In this document: positions 54,451-64,000 of the stretch, piece by piece
Position numbering within the stretch: the first letter of the stretch is position 1
How the letters are laid out: each line of letters begins with the position of its first letter
Program-made: the position numbers and the translations under genes
Notes under the pieces: generated by a model
What the model was told of the DNA's origin: nothing
Databases searched by the model: none
The model's input: only the letters and a program-made list of their open reading frames with translations
Assembly (NCBI RefSeq): GCF_900142205.1
Contig: NZ_FRAA01000009.1
Location: forward strand, 1 to 64,000
Direction: 5' to 3'
DNA: 64,000 nucleotides
Origin: Reichenbachiella agariperforans
GTDB taxonomy: Bacteria; Bacteroidota; Bacteroidia; Cytophagales; Cyclobacteriaceae

Positions 54451-56229
54451 ATGAGAAAATCGAATATTGTGATAGCCCTTGTTTTAGGCTTGACTGTATT
54501 TTCAGCATGTAGTTCATTGAACAACATGGTCAAACTTGCAGAAAACCAACAAGTGGATATAGTTCCCAATCCATTAGAATTACACGGTGATTCAGTAAAG
54601 TATGACATGGCGGTAGTATTGCCTGCCAAAATGCTCCCAGAAAAGTATCAGTATAAAATGACTTCATTTTATAAAGCTGGTGAATCAGATGTTGAAGTCG
54701 GTACAATGACTTTTGATGCGGCTGACTTCCCAGATAGCAAAACAACTACATCAAGAAAATCAGAATCTTTTGCATTCCTTTATGATCCATCAATGGATCA
54801 AGGCAACCTAGAAGTAATAGGTACTGCAGTAGATGAGAAAGGTGAAAACAAGTCAACTCCAAGAGTAGCAGTGGCGCAAGGTCTTATCACAACTTCTACA
54901 TTGGTAGAGGACGTATACTACACTGCATTCGCAGATCCAGGGTACACAGATGAAGAAGAATTGACTCCTACTAATGTGAGTATCTTTTTCGATAGAGGTA
55001 GCTCTGTATTGAAAAGATCAGAAACTAGAAGTTCTAAAGGAAAAGAATTCTCTGCTTTCATCGCGGACAAAAACGTAACCAAAACTGTAACAATCACTGG
55101 TACTCACTCACCAGAAGGTTTGGAAACTGTAAACTCTAAATTATCAGAGAACAGAGCCAAAGCGATCGAAGATTTCTACAGAGGTCAAATGAGAAAGTAC
55201 GACTACAAGGACATGGCTGACTCAATCAAGTTCATCTTGAAGCCAGTTGTAGAAGATTGGACTGAGTTCAAAGACTCTCTAGACGTATACGAAGGCGTAA
55301 CTGCTGATCAAAAGTCAGAGATTCTAAAGATCGTAAACGGAGCTGGTACTTTCGAAGACAAAGAGAAAGCGCTACAGAAGCTAGATTCATACAGTGCCAT
55401 CTTCAAAGATATCTATCCAGGTTTAAGAGCTGCTAGAACTGAAGCACTTACTGTGAAAGAGAAAAAATCAAACGCAGAAATCACTGTCATTGCTAAGCAA
55501 ATTGTAGATCAAGATTCTACTGCAACAGATTCATTGTCTATCAATGAACTATTATTTGCTGCTACATTAACTCCTTCTTTGGAAGAAAAAGAAGCGATTT
55601 ATCTCGCTGCTACTAAGCAAGAAGGTGTCTGGCAAGCACACAACAACTTGGGTGCAACTTATTTGGCACAAGCAATCGAAGCTGAAGGTGATGCGAAAAA
55701 CCAAAAAATTGAATTGGCACTAACGCAATTGGAAATCGCAGCAAACAAGAAAAATGCTGCTGAAGTACAAGCAAACATGGCTACTGCTTATGCATTGCAA
55801 GGAAACGCTGCTCAAGCATTTGATGCTGCCACAGCTGCCTTGGCTAACAACCCTGGAAACCATAAAGGTGGAATCTACGGTGTAAAAGGAGCTATTGAAG
55901 TAAAGAAAGGCGATTATGAGGCTGCTGTTGCTAGCTTAGGATCTGCTGACGAAACTACTGCTGTAGCTTTCGATAAAGGTTTAGCTCTATTGCTTCTAAA
56001 AGAATTCGAAAATGCAGAAACTGGTTTCGATAGCGCGATCGAGCTAGATGCGGATTTTGCTAAAGCTCACTACGCTTTAGCTATAACTGCAGCTAGACAA
56101 GGTAATGCTGACGATGTATTGTCTAACTTGAAAACTGCTGTTGAGAAAGATCCTTCATTGAAGGAGAAAGCATTAGCAGACCTAGAATTCAGAACTTTCG
56201 CTACTCAGGTAACAGAAGCTTTGAACTAA
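54451..56229 (+). CDS. lipoprotein with OmpA-like and TPR regions
   Basis: 592 aa. Lipobox FSAC (Cys20). Residues 25-165 are beta-rich (PNPLELHGDSVKYDMAVVLP), residues about 172-250 resemble an OmpA C-terminal peptidoglycan-binding domain (GTHSPEGLETVNSKLSENRA), and the end has four or five TPRs from about 385. Such proteins link the outer membrane to peptidoglycan or scaffold secretion machinery; the T9SS/gliding apparatus includes similar architectures, but I cannot assign it. Codon use (many GCT, AAA, GAA) suggests high expression. Own terminator. Confidence 0.8.
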   Translation: MRKSNIVIALVLGLTVFSACSSLNNMVKLAENQQVDIVPNPLELHGDSVKYDMAVVLPAKMLPEKYQYKMTSFYKAGESDVEVGTMTFDAADFPDSKTTTSRKSESFAFLYDPSMDQGNLEVIGTAVDEKGENKSTPRVAVAQGLITTSTLVEDVYYTAFADPGYTDEEELTPTNVSIFFDRGSSVLKRSETRSSKGKEFSAFIADKNVTKTVTITGTHSPEGLETVNSKLSENRAKAIEDFYRGQMRKYDYKDMADSIKFILKPVVEDWTEFKDSLDVYEGVTADQKSEILKIVNGAGTFEDKEKALQKLDSYSAIFKDIYPGLRAARTEALTVKEKKSNAEITVIAKQIVDQDSTATDSLSINELLFAATLTPSLEEKEAIYLAATKQEGVWQAHNNLGATYLAQAIEAEGDAKNQKIELALTQLEIAANKKNAAEVQANMATAYALQGNAAQAFDAATAALANNPGNHKGGIYGVKGAIEVKKGDYEAAVASLGSADETTAVAFDKGLALLLLKEFENAETGFDSAIELDADFAKAHYALAITAARQGNADDVLSNLKTAVEKDPSLKEKALADLEFRTFATQVTEALN

Positions 56230-56252
56230 GAAAAAATCACATTTGAAAAGAG

Positions 56253-56282
56253 ACCCTGACTTAGTAAGTCAGGGTTTTTTTT
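56253..56282 (+). terminator. terminator after OmpA/TPR lipoprotein gene
   Basis: ACCCTGACTT and AAGTCAGGGT form a perfect 10-bp stem with loop AGT, followed by eight T residues. It lies 24 bp after the stop. Confidence 0.95.
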
Positions 56283-56419
56283 ATGTCCTGTCGCATAGAA
56301 CTAAGTATCTATTTATGTGAAATAGATTGGGATATTGGCAGTCATGACATAATTTAGCAGCTTTAAAATCATAGGACAATACACCCTCCCTTTGGAAGTA
56401 ATTATTAAATAAGAAAAGA

Positions 56420-57403
56420 ATGAAAGTTTTACAATTTAGAGAAGCCCTCAGAGAAGCGATGAACGAAGAGATGCGTAGAGACGAATCTGTTTATCTCATG
56501 GGTGAAGAAGTTGCAGAATACAATGGCGCATATAAAGTAAGCCAAGGCATGCTTGACGAATTCGGCGCAAAAAGAGTAATCGATACGCCTATTGCTGAGC
56601 TTGGTTTTGCGGGTGTAGGTGTAGGGTCTGCTATGAACGGTCTACGTCCTATCATTGAATTCATGACTTTCAATTTTTCATTGGTAGCTATCGATCAGGT
56701 AATCAACGGAGCTGCTAAAGTGATGTCTATGTCTGGGGGACAATTTACTGTACCTATCGTATTTAGAGGCCCAACAGGTAACGCTGGACAGCTAAGCTCT
56801 CAGCACTCTCAAAATTTCGAAAACTGGTATGCTAACGTCCCAGGATTAAAAGTAGTGGTACCTTCTAATCCTGCTGATGCCAAAGGTCTATTGAAAGCTT
56901 CTATTAGAGACAATGACCCTACTATATTCATGGAGTCAGAATTGATGTATGGAGACAAAGGTGAGGTACCAGAAGGTGAATACATCATCCCAATCGGCGT
57001 AGCTGATGTTGTCAGAAAAGGATCAGATGTAACCATCGTATCTTTCGGTAAATTTATGAAAGTCGCTAATGAGTCCGCTGACGAACTAGCAAAAGAAGGA
57101 ATCAATGCTGAGGTCATAGACCTAAGAACTGTGAGACCTATCGATTACGCTACAGTCATCGAATCTGTCAAAAAAACAAACAGACTGGTAATCGTAGAAG
57201 AAGCATGGCCACTAGCGTCTATCTCTTCTGAAATCAGTCACTACGTACAAAGAGTTGCTTTTGACTATCTAGATGCTCCTATCCATAGAATCACCAACAG
57301 AGATGTGCCGCTACCTTATGCGCCTACTTTGATTCAAGAGATTCTACCTAACGTAGAGCGTACCGTCAAAGCAGTCAAAGAAATCATGTACGTGCAGAAG
57401 TAA
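56420..57403 (+). CDS. pdhB: pyruvate dehydrogenase E1 component subunit beta
   Basis: 327 aa. Beta chain of the thiamine diphosphate-dependent E1 of pyruvate dehydrogenase. FREALREAMNEEMRRDESVY at the start, GAYKVSQGMLDEFGAKRVID, then QLSSQHSQNFENWYANVPGL (about 120-139) are typical. The alpha subunit and E2 are not adjacent, a separation usual in Bacteroidota. It converges on the methylmalonyl-CoA mutase gene, 1 bp between stops, and its terminator lies inside that gene. Confidence 0.95.
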   Translation: MKVLQFREALREAMNEEMRRDESVYLMGEEVAEYNGAYKVSQGMLDEFGAKRVIDTPIAELGFAGVGVGSAMNGLRPIIEFMTFNFSLVAIDQVINGAAKVMSMSGGQFTVPIVFRGPTGNAGQLSSQHSQNFENWYANVPGLKVVVPSNPADAKGLLKASIRDNDPTIFMESELMYGDKGEVPEGEYIIPIGVADVVRKGSDVTIVSFGKFMKVANESADELAKEGINAEVIDLRTVRPIDYATVIESVKKTNRLVIVEEAWPLASISSEISHYVQRVAFDYLDAPIHRITNRDVPLPYAPTLIQEILPNVERTVKAVKEIMYVQK

Positions 57404-57404
57404 T

Positions 57405-59546
57405 CTACTCCTCACGTAATTTCGATATCAATATTTCTAAAATCCCCGAAGCAGCTTCGGGGATTTTTGTTCCAGGCCCAAAAACACCTGAGACGCCAGC
57501 TTCATACAAGAAATCATAGTCCTGAGGTGGAATCACTCCACCAACCACAACCAACACATCTCCTCGACCAACGTCCTTCAAAGCCGCTATTAGCTCAGGA
57601 ATTAACGTTTTATGTCCGCCAGCCAAACTAGACACTCCTACCATGTGGACATCATTGTCTGCGGCCTGACGAGCTACTTCATACGGTACTTGAAACAATG
57701 GCCCTATGTCTACATCAAAGCCTAAATCTGCAAAACTGGTAGCGATAATTTTGGCTCCACGGTCGTGCCCATCTTGCCCCATCTTAGTGACTAAAATACG
57801 AGGGTTTCGACCATCCAATTGGCGTACCTCCTCTACAAGGTTCGTTACCTCCTTCATTTCATTCTTTTTCATATACGCTTTCGAATAAACCCCAGACACC
57901 GCAGTAGTCTTCGCAGTATATCTACCAAAAACCTCCTCTAACACAGAGGAAATTTCGCCTAAAGTGGCACGTACTCTTGCTGCCACTACACAGCACTCCA
58001 ACAAGTTGCCAGACTTAATTTCAGCTACTTTTTTGAGCTCAACCAATGCTTGCCTTACCTCTTCACTGCTACGTTCTTCTCGTACTCTCTTCAGTCGCTC
58101 TATTTGCTGCGAGCGAACCTGATGGTTATCTACTTCTAATAGATCTATATCGATATCCTCATCAGACTGATAACGGTTCACACCGACAATCACATCTTCT
58201 CCGGCATCTATCCTTGCCTGCTTTTGAGTGGCAGAAGCTTCGATTTTCAATTTGGGCAGTCCCAGCTCGATCGCTTTGGCCATCCCTCCCATCTTCTCGA
58301 TAGATTGAATTTCAGCCCAAGCTTTTCGTGCTAGCTGATCCGTGAGATACTCTACATAATAGGATCCACCATACGGATCAACAACAGACGTAATTTTACT
58401 CTCCGTCTGCAAAAACAACTGCGTATCTCGAGCTACTCCTGCTGCATAGGTACTCGGTAGAGCCAATGCCTCATCCATAGAATTCGTATGCAATGATTGA
58501 GTATGTCCCATCACTGCCGACATAGCCTCCATACAGGTTCTTACTATATTGTTTCGAGGGTTTTGAGCCGTCAGACTCCATCCTGACGTTTGGCAATGCG
58601 CACGCAATGCCATAGACTTAGCGTTCTTAGGGTCAAATGACTTCACTAGTTTAGCCCATAAGAGACGGGCAGCACGCATCTTAGCCACTTCCATGAAGTG
58701 ATTCATCCCGATACCCCAGAAAAAAGAAATTCTAGGAGCAAAATCATCGATCGCTATCCCCGCCTGTACGCCCGTCCGTAAGTATTCCAAACCATCCGCT
58801 AATGTATAAGCCAACTCCAGATCAGCACTAGCCCCCGCTTCGTGCATGTGATAACCACTAATGCTAATCGCGTTGAACTTCGGCATTCGTCGTGAAGCAT
58901 ACTCCATGATATCTCCTACTATTCGCATAGACTCCTTTGGTGGGTAGATATAAGTATTTCGGACCATATACTCCTTTAAGATATCATTCTGAATCGTTCC
59001 AGTCAATAGTTCTGGAGCAAACCCTTGCTCCTCCGCAGCGACTATATAAAACGCCATAACTGGCAATACGGCACCATTCATCGTCATGGACACTGACATT
59101 TCACCCAAAGGAATTTGATCAAACAGTATCTTCATATCCTCTACAGAATCTATCGCTACACCCGCTTTTCCCACATCTCCAGACACTCTCGGGTGATCTG
59201 AGTCATACCCTCTGTGTGTTGCCAAATCAAACGCAACTGACAACCCTGTCTGCCCTGATTTTAAATTCTCCTTGTAAAAGTGGTTCGATTCCTCGGCCGT
59301 AGAGAATCCCGCATACTGACGTACCGTCCATGGTCGATTGACATACATGGTACTATAGGGCCCTCGTAGATAGGGAGGTTTCCCCGGACCAAAGCTCAAA
59401 TGAGTAACTGACTGTATATCAATGGATCGAAACCTCGACTGCAAGGATATTCCTTCGGCAGAACTCCCTCTATCCTCTACCTCTAAAACTCGCTTGGTTT
59501 CAATCAGCCTTTCAAATGCTATTGTTGACAGATCAATTCTCTTCAT
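57405..59546 (-). CDS. mutB: methylmalonyl-CoA mutase large subunit
   Basis: 713 aa. Adenosylcobalamin-dependent interconversion of methylmalonyl-CoA and succinyl-CoA. TIM-barrel substrate domain about 50-560 ([32 protein letters not shown]) and a C-terminal B12-binding domain with DGHDRG near 590 (His is the lower Co ligand) and [10 protein letters not shown] near 640. Full length. Its start overlaps the small-subunit gene by 4 bp. Confidence 0.96.
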   Translation of the reverse strand: MKRIDLSTIAFERLIETKRVLEVEDRGSSAEGISLQSRFRSIDIQSVTHLSFGPGKPPYLRGPYSTMYVNRPWTVRQYAGFSTAEESNHFYKENLKSGQTGLSVAFDLATHRGYDSDHPRVSGDVGKAGVAIDSVEDMKILFDQIPLGEMSVSMTMNGAVLPVMAFYIVAAEEQGFAPELLTGTIQNDILKEYMVRNTYIYPPKESMRIVGDIMEYASRRMPKFNAISISGYHMHEAGASADLELAYTLADGLEYLRTGVQAGIAIDDFAPRISFFWGIGMNHFMEVAKMRAARLLWAKLVKSFDPKNAKSMALRAHCQTSGWSLTAQNPRNNIVRTCMEAMSAVMGHTQSLHTNSMDEALALPSTYAAGVARDTQLFLQTESKITSVVDPYGGSYYVEYLTDQLARKAWAEIQSIEKMGGMAKAIELGLPKLKIEASATQKQARIDAGEDVIVGVNRYQSDEDIDIDLLEVDNHQVRSQQIERLKRVREERSSEEVRQALVELKKVAEIKSGNLLECCVVAARVRATLGEISSVLEEVFGRYTAKTTAVSGVYSKAYMKKNEMKEVTNLVEEVRQLDGRNPRILVTKMGQDGHDRGAKIIATSFADLGFDVDIGPLFQVPYEVARQAADNDVHMVGVSSLAGGHKTLIPELIAALKDVGRGDVLVVVGGVIPPQDYDFLYEAGVSGVFGPGTKIPEAASGILEILISKLREE
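57439..57470 (+). terminator. pdhB terminator inside the mutase gene
   Basis: AAAATCCCCGAAGC and GCTTCGGGGATTTT form a perfect 14-bp stem with a single unpaired base, followed by TTTT. It lies 36 bp past the pdhB stop and within the last codons of the convergent mutB (which ends at 57405), so the hairpin is also coding. Confidence 0.85.
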
Positions 59547-60628
59547 GACTGAGTGATTTGAATGAACCGATCATAATCCCCCTGAAACCAGACTAAACCA
59601 CCTTTATCCTTAATACGCTGAAAAAACAACCAAGATTTTCGCATCATCTCATGCGTTATCTTCTCTATAAAATAGCTCCCGCTGAGAGGGTCTACCACCA
59701 TAGAAAGCATGGCTTCTTCACGCAATAAATTGGAAATGTCTCGATAACGAGATATTGACTTATTATTAGATTCCAAAACCACCTCAATATCACTCGCACC
59801 ACCCAAAACGGCAGACAAAAACACAGAAGTCAAGCGAATCAACTGTTGATCCAAAGCCATCGCTTCTAAACCTGAACCAATAGCTACATAGATTGGAATA
59901 TTTATACTTGGCTGTCTTTCTTCTCTAACGAGCGAAATCACAGATTGTAACAGCAACGAAACACTCCGCAACTTGACGACCTCTGACAAGAAATGTACAG
60001 ATAACTGCATCCTAACAAATAACCGAGAACATAGCTCATCCAAAGCTTCCCCTTCAGAAACACTGGTCAGCATTTCGTCCAAATAAAGCAGCACCATCAC
60101 GACTTCAAAAACAGGATCTTGTTTAGCGCCGTACCCACTAACATCTATCTCCAAATCATAACCAAATGAAGTACCCTCCTTTTGTATTTCAGAATATTTA
60201 CCACCAAAAACAAAGCCTCCACATTTCTTACTATCAGGTAGGTCTTTCTCAAAACCTACCTTAAAACTGTCAAAAGACAGTTTTTTAAACACCTTCATGC
60301 TTTGCGCAGAATATTTCAACAATTGCTCTTCTGTCAAAATCAAGCCCTGGACTCCCAATTGAGCCAATGCTTCAAGTTCTAGCGGTGACATATTTTCATC
60401 GTCTCTGATTCGTTCGTGATAGCACCAATCAGCAGACATCCTATTCGTAAACCAACTAGGCTCGGAAGCTATATCTGATTGGTCATAGTAACTAAATACA
60501 CCTAAATGTGGTATAAGCTGGGGGTGATACAATGCAGTAAAAGTCTCCTCTCCCAAGGTGGCTAAACTAGTATTGATCCAGTCCTCCTTAGTCATAGACG
60601 AAAACTCACTGAAGTGATAGTTTTCCAT
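59543..60628 (-). CDS. mutA: methylmalonyl-CoA mutase small subunit, short form
   Basis: 361 aa from the Met at 60628 (MENYHFSEF). It is related to the barrel of the large subunit (for example [20 protein letters not shown] near the end) but lacks catalytic and B12 residues; it stabilises the heterodimer. It ends right after the barrel, so the C-terminal B12-like domain found in many small subunits is missing. No frameshift is visible, so this may be the natural form in this lineage. 4-bp overlap (ATGA) with mutB. Confidence 0.85.
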   Translation of the reverse strand: MENYHFSEFSSMTKEDWINTSLATLGEETFTALYHPQLIPHLGVFSYYDQSDIASEPSWFTNRMSADWCYHERIRDDENMSPLELEALAQLGVQGLILTEEQLLKYSAQSMKVFKKLSFDSFKVGFEKDLPDSKKCGGFVFGGKYSEIQKEGTSFGYDLEIDVSGYGAKQDPVFEVVMVLLYLDEMLTSVSEGEALDELCSRLFVRMQLSVHFLSEVVKLRSVSLLLQSVISLVREERQPSINIPIYVAIGSGLEAMALDQQLIRLTSVFLSAVLGGASDIEVVLESNNKSISRYRDISNLLREEAMLSMVVDPLSGSYFIEKITHEMMRKSWLFFQRIKDKGGLVWFQGDYDRFIQITQS

Positions 60629-60634
60629 AATCAT

Positions 60635-60942
60635 TCTTTTGGGTTGTTACTAGTAATATAAATTCTTCTTGACAAGAATAAAAACAGAATCAGCTACCCT
60701 ATGCAAAGCCCAACAATCTTGTTTAGCTTTGCCAAAAGAACTTCAATCAAAAGGTGCAAAAGACCAATTGTACTATTCAAAGAATTTAAAATAAATGATT
60801 TCCATTATACAGGATGGAAGAACTATTTAAAAAGTCAACACGTTTTTGATTTTTTAATTCATTTTTTTTTGATCAAATTTGAAATTCTGAAAAGAGAAAA
60901 ATTGCCTTTTTTAATTATAAACCTCCAATTGCCAAGATTCCA
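60635..60942. other. intergenic region between mutA and dnaA
   Basis: About 310 bp, strongly AT-rich on the dnaA side. It must contain the divergent promoters of mutA and dnaA. I looked for DnaA boxes (TTATCCACA and one-mismatch forms) and found none, so there is no evidence of oriC here. A 90-codon plus-strand frame (60701-60973) overlaps dnaA and looks spurious. Confidence 0.6.
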
Positions 60943-62358
60943 ATGCATACACGAATATGGGATAACTGTCTGAAATACATTGGGAATAGAATTCCTGAAC
61001 AAAGCTTCAAAACTTGGTTTACTCCTATTATTCCGTTAAAATTCTCAGCTCCAGTTTTAACAATACAGGTTCCTTCTCAGTTTTTCTACGAATGGCTAGA
61101 GGACAATTATGTACAGTTACTTAAGGAGGCTATTCAATCCGAAATCGGCTCTGAGGGCAAATTAGAATATTCAGTCATTGTAGATAAAGGCAATGCCAAA
61201 AACCAGCCCTATACGGTCAATCTAGCTCAAAAGAAGGAGTTTGCTAGATATGGACAAAACGGAGGCTATAACAACCAAGCATCCACCAGTCCCTTTGCTC
61301 TGCGTGAAGTTGAAAATGCACAGCAAAGGTCAAATCTAAATTCTGAAAATACATTTGATACATATATAGAAGGTGACTGTAACAGGCTTGCTAGATCAGC
61401 AGGACTCGCAGTGGCTTCCAAGCCTGGTATCACTTCGTTCAATCCGCTCATGATATATGGTGGTGTTGGGCTAGGTAAAACACATTTAGCACAAGCTATT
61501 GGTAATCGAATCAAAAGAGAACATCCAGAGCAGTTTGTGCTGTATGTGGCTTCTGAAAAATTCGCCAGCCAATTTATCGAGGCACTCAAGAACAATAGCT
61601 TACAAGAATTTCAAAATTTCTACTTGAACGTAGATACCTTGATTATCGATGATGTTCAGTTCTTCAAAGACAAGGTGAAAACGCAAGAGATTTTCTTCCA
61701 TATTTTCAATCACCTACATCAAAACGGTAAGCAGATCATCATGTCTAGTGATCGTCCACCTACGGAATTGAAGGGGTTGCAAGAAAGATTGGTCTCTAGG
61801 TTCAAGTGGGGACTGACTGCAGATCTACAGCAGCCCGATTTCGAAACTAGACTCGCAATCATACAGCGCAAGCTACAAGATGATGGGCTAGAGATCGATG
61901 ACAAAGTACTAGAATACCTTGCCTACAGTGTCGATACGAATATCAGAGAGCTGGAAGGCGTACTGATTTCACTCGTCGCACATGCTTCGCTCACACGATC
62001 AGAAATCGATCTAGAGCTCGCCAAGCAGACACTCAAATCGATAGTAAAAAATATCGAGTCTGAAGTAGGTATTGACTACATCCAGAAAACCGTTTCAGAA
62101 TACTTCAATGTATCCTCAGACGATTTAAAAGCAAAGACTAGAAAAAAAGAAATCGTAATAGCGAGACAGCTAGCCATGTACTTTTCAAAAGACTACACCA
62201 ACCATTCGCTAAAAAGCATTGGGAGCCATTTTGGAGGTAGAGATCACAGTACGGTGATACACGCGCTACAGTCGGTCAACGACATGCTCGATACAGATGC
62301 ACGGTTTAGGTCATCCTTCACCGAGCTCAAAAAGAAATTTAAAATGAAGGCTATCTAA
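60943..62358 (+). CDS. dnaA: chromosomal replication initiator DnaA
   Basis: 471 aa. Domain I 1-85 (IPEQSFKTWFTPIIPL), a linker, the AAA+ domain with Walker A GGVGLGKT at 173-180 and Walker B LIIDDVQF at about 232-239, and the C-terminal DNA-binding domain with GRDHSTVIHALQSV near 435. Full length. It is not beside dnaN or recF, as often in Bacteroidota. It is divergent from mutA; the stem of its terminator includes the last codons. Confidence 0.98.
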   Translation: MHTRIWDNCLKYIGNRIPEQSFKTWFTPIIPLKFSAPVLTIQVPSQFFYEWLEDNYVQLLKEAIQSEIGSEGKLEYSVIVDKGNAKNQPYTVNLAQKKEFARYGQNGGYNNQASTSPFALREVENAQQRSNLNSENTFDTYIEGDCNRLARSAGLAVASKPGITSFNPLMIYGGVGLGKTHLAQAIGNRIKREHPEQFVLYVASEKFASQFIEALKNNSLQEFQNFYLNVDTLIIDDVQFFKDKVKTQEIFFHIFNHLHQNGKQIIMSSDRPPTELKGLQERLVSRFKWGLTADLQQPDFETRLAIIQRKLQDDGLEIDDKVLEYLAYSVDTNIRELEGVLISLVAHASLTRSEIDLELAKQTLKSIVKNIESEVGIDYIQKTVSEYFNVSSDDLKAKTRKKEIVIARQLAMYFSKDYTNHSLKSIGSHFGGRDHSTVIHALQSVNDMLDTDARFRSSFTELKKKFKMKAI

Positions 62359-62372
62359 CGATAGCCTTTTTC
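62347..62372 (+). terminator. dnaA terminator overlapping the stop codon
   Basis: AAGGCTATC and GATAGCCTT form a perfect 9-bp stem around TAAC, followed by T residues. The left arm lies in the last coding codons, and the loop contains the TAA stop (62356-62358). Confidence 0.85.
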
Positions 62373-62395
62373 TTTGGTAGATTAGAAAAGGTATT

Positions 62396-63319
62396 CTAGA
62401 ATATAGAACCTTCAATTTTGGTAGTGAGCCGCTCTAATGCCATCATACCCATGTAAGAGTTACCCTTCTTATTGAGCGGCGGACTCCATACACTAACACA
62501 GTACTTTTCTGGCAGCAATGCTACAATAGCACCTCCGACCCCACTTTTACCCGGCAATCCTACCTCAAAAGCAAACTCACCAGACTCATCATAGAATCCG
62601 CATGTCATCATCAAAGCATTGACTCGTCTGGCCTGACTCGATGTTAAAAAATAAGCTCCATGACCAAATGGAACACCCGTATCTCCGAAGTTTCTAAAAG
62701 CATCCACTAGCTCTACGCAGGTCATCTCTAGCGAGCACTGCAGATAATAAAAATCCAGCACCTCATCCACTTCATTAATTAGGTTCCCCTTATCTTTCAT
62801 CATGTAGGCAAGAGAGGCATTCATATACCCTACGCTTTTTTCAGACTGTGCCACTTGACGGTTGTAATTGATATCAGGGTTATTACACAACCCTCTGACA
62901 TAGGCGAGGAATTCTTGCTTAGGATGCTGTAGTTGACTCACCAGTATATCTGCGATCACAATAGCTCCTGCGTTGATAAAAGGATTGCGTGGAATCCCAT
63001 TTTCATATTCCAACTGAACAATAGAGTTGAAAGGGTTACCAGAGGGTTCTACCCCTACTCTTTTCCAGAGACTTTCCTGCCCTTGTAAACTAATCGCCAT
63101 CGTCAGTGAAAGCACTTTCGAGATACTTTGTATCGAAAATTTAACATTAGAATCCCCATACATATACCTATCTCCTTCTATCGTCGTGAGACATATCCCA
63201 AACCTATTCCTATCCACTTTGGCCAGTTCAGGAATGTAACTAGGCACCTTCCCATGATTGGTCTTTTCTGCTAACTCCTGCGCTATCTCAGCTATCGTCG
63301 CACCGTAATCTATCGTCAT
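62396..63319 (-). CDS. glsA: glutaminase A
   Basis: 307 aa. Hydrolysis of glutamine to glutamate and ammonia by a beta-lactamase-like serine enzyme. The Ser65-x-x-Lys68 dyad is in FSIQSISKVLSL, and IPRNPFINAGAIV (about 108-120) and GLPGKSGVGGAIVALLP (about 254-270) are family motifs. Full length of the B-type bacterial glutaminase. Monocistronic, tail-to-tail with dnaA. Confidence 0.97.
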   Translation of the reverse strand: MTIDYGATIAEIAQELAEKTNHGKVPSYIPELAKVDRNRFGICLTTIEGDRYMYGDSNVKFSIQSISKVLSLTMAISLQGQESLWKRVGVEPSGNPFNSIVQLEYENGIPRNPFINAGAIVIADILVSQLQHPKQEFLAYVRGLCNNPDINYNRQVAQSEKSVGYMNASLAYMMKDKGNLINEVDEVLDFYYLQCSLEMTCVELVDAFRNFGDTGVPFGHGAYFLTSSQARRVNALMMTCGFYDESGEFAFEVGLPGKSGVGGAIVALLPEKYCVSVWSPPLNKKGNSYMGMMALERLTTKIEGSIF

Positions 63320-63335
63320 ATAATTCCTTGTCTAT

Positions 63336-63369
63336 AAAAAAACCTCTGACAGAAACTATCAGAGGTTTT
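63336..63369 (-). terminator. terminator after small secreted protein gene
   Basis: On the minus strand AAAACCTCTGA and TCAGAGGTTTT form an 11-bp stem around a nine-base loop, followed by a T run. It terminates the gene at 63393-63887 before glsA. Confidence 0.9.
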
Positions 63370-63392
63370 CACGATCCAAAATTACGGATTTT

Positions 63393-63887
63393 CTACTCAA
63401 TACCTGTGCAGCTCATCGCCCATTCTAAATATTGATCTTGATATTTTTCATAACTCGCAGGAGTTGCCAAAGCATAGAACATGTAGTACACTTCGTTGTA
63501 GGCATTTTTAGCCACTACGGCATACATCATTTTCTTTCCAACTTCAGCTTCGTACACTTCCCACCACGCAAAACCATTTTCAGTTTCGCCATTATCTATG
63601 GCTATCCAACTTTCCTTAGCGATACCTGATTCTTTAGCTCCAAACTGATAGATTTTAGCTTTCTCAATATTACCTACGTAAGCATAAGCATTGATTTTAG
63701 TATCCGACTCCAAATTGTAACCTTCGATCTTAGTAAAGCCATCTTTCTCAGACTGCTTAAACCCGTACCCCTCAGGGATCACCATATCAAACTTGTACTT
63801 CTTGGTATCAATATTACTTCCTTGAGCAAATGCTCGTCCTTGTGCGAAAAGCGCAAACAAAGTCACGATTAGGAGGATTCTTTTCAT
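63393..63887 (-). CDS. small secreted or periplasmic hypothetical protein
   Basis: 164 aa from the Met at 63887, which gives a clean signal peptide (MKRILLIVTLFALFAQGRAFA); the frame opens 11 codons earlier. The mature protein is a compact beta-rich domain with no known motif. Not recognised. It is a single-gene transcript with its own terminator. Confidence 0.75.
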   Translation of the reverse strand: MKRILLIVTLFALFAQGRAFAQGSNIDTKKYKFDMVIPEGYGFKQSEKDGFTKIEGYNLESDTKINAYAYVGNIEKAKIYQFGAKESGIAKESWIAIDNGETENGFAWWEVYEAEVGKKMMYAVVAKNAYNEVYYMFYALATPASYEKYQDQYLEWAMSCTGIE

Positions 63888-63938
63888 ATCTGTTGATTGT
63901 TTATACTTTGTAAGATTCAATAAAAATATAGAATAAAA

Positions 63939-64000
63939 TCAAGTCACCAAAACAATCTTCCCCTTCACTACCTTATCACGAAGTAGATTTAAAGCTTGTT
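63939..64000 (-). CDS. C-terminal end of quinone oxidoreductase/alcohol dehydrogenase-like protein (partial)
   Basis: The last 19 codons before a TGA at 63939-63941 read QALNLLRDKVVKGKIVLVT, the typical final helix and strand (..GKIVL) of the zinc-type alcohol dehydrogenase/NADPH:quinone oxidoreductase superfamily. The gene runs off the right edge. The assignment rests on a very short segment. Confidence 0.5.
   Translation of the reverse strand, partial: QALNLLRDKVVKGKIVLVT

Noticed and set aside
60635-60942. chromosomal origin next to dnaA
   Set aside because: No TTATCCACA-type boxes and no repeated 9-mers were found.
60701-60973. 90-codon ORF upstream of dnaA
   Set aside because: It overlaps the dnaA start, is Phe/Lys-rich from AT-rich promoter DNA and matches no family.

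Overview
The window looks like a chromosomal segment of a marine- or soil-type Bacteroidota, most likely Cytophagales. Signs of this are a large secreted protein with a CHU_C-type gliding/type IX secretion C-terminus, SprB repeats in a lipoprotein, a DnaE with a fused N-terminal proofreading exonuclease, a cytC-flavoprotein-FeS order of the succinate dehydrogenase genes, TAnnTTTG-like promoter cores, and a split methylmalonyl-CoA mutase. No rRNA, tRNA, CRISPR array or intact transposase was recognised.

Accessory region, 1-7132. Every gene reads on the minus strand. In transcription order: a broken tyrosine-recombinase 3' end (7132-6941), a HigB/HigA-like toxin-antitoxin pair, a VOC protein, an HTH-HNH protein coupled to a small truncated ORF, a degenerate array of 22-bp units (3903-4141), a second recombinase 3' fragment (3770-3504), and a controller/methylase/Bpu10I-like restriction system (2827-434). 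Between the genes lie long imperfect palindromes bounded by AAC...GTT that resemble integron attC sites, and the restriction-modification genes sit between two 132-bp direct repeats (1-132, 3331-3462). I read this as an integron-like cassette island. It is the most interesting part of the window.

Core region, 7200-30400. A SprB-repeat/cytochrome-like lipoprotein, DUF819 permease plus NUDIX hydrolase, a ScfR-like regulator, a small MscS protein, a TPR lipoprotein and a CBS protein come first. A tyrosine/homogentisate catabolic operon follows (hmgA-scoA-scoB-fahA-flavin reductase), in which the CoA transferase activates the acetoacetate that fumarylacetoacetase releases. Then come a histidine kinase, fabD, a DCC thiol oxidoreductase, a 964-residue CHU_C protein and sdhCAB. 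The gap 29286-30426 has no gene but holds a dispersed repeat (inverted partner at 20699-20850) and a second 22-bp array.

Core region, 30400-64000. dnaE, a CrtI-like oxidoreductase, pnp and rpsO, an LptF/LptG permease with a tiny membrane protein upstream, a soluble TPR histidine kinase, a YwqK-like protein, a lipoprotein, and an ABCG-type transporter with a TerB-like N-terminus. A minus-strand cluster then reads accA, acyltransferase, yidD, a fatty acid desaturase strikingly like eukaryotic sphingolipid delta-4 desaturases, fmt, folA, SDR. The window ends with an OmpA/TPR lipoprotein, pdhB, the two methylmalonyl-CoA mutase subunits, dnaA, glsA, a small secreted protein and the last codons of a probable quinone oxidoreductase/alcohol dehydrogenase. 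Most assignments come from motifs read by eye; none was checked by database search.
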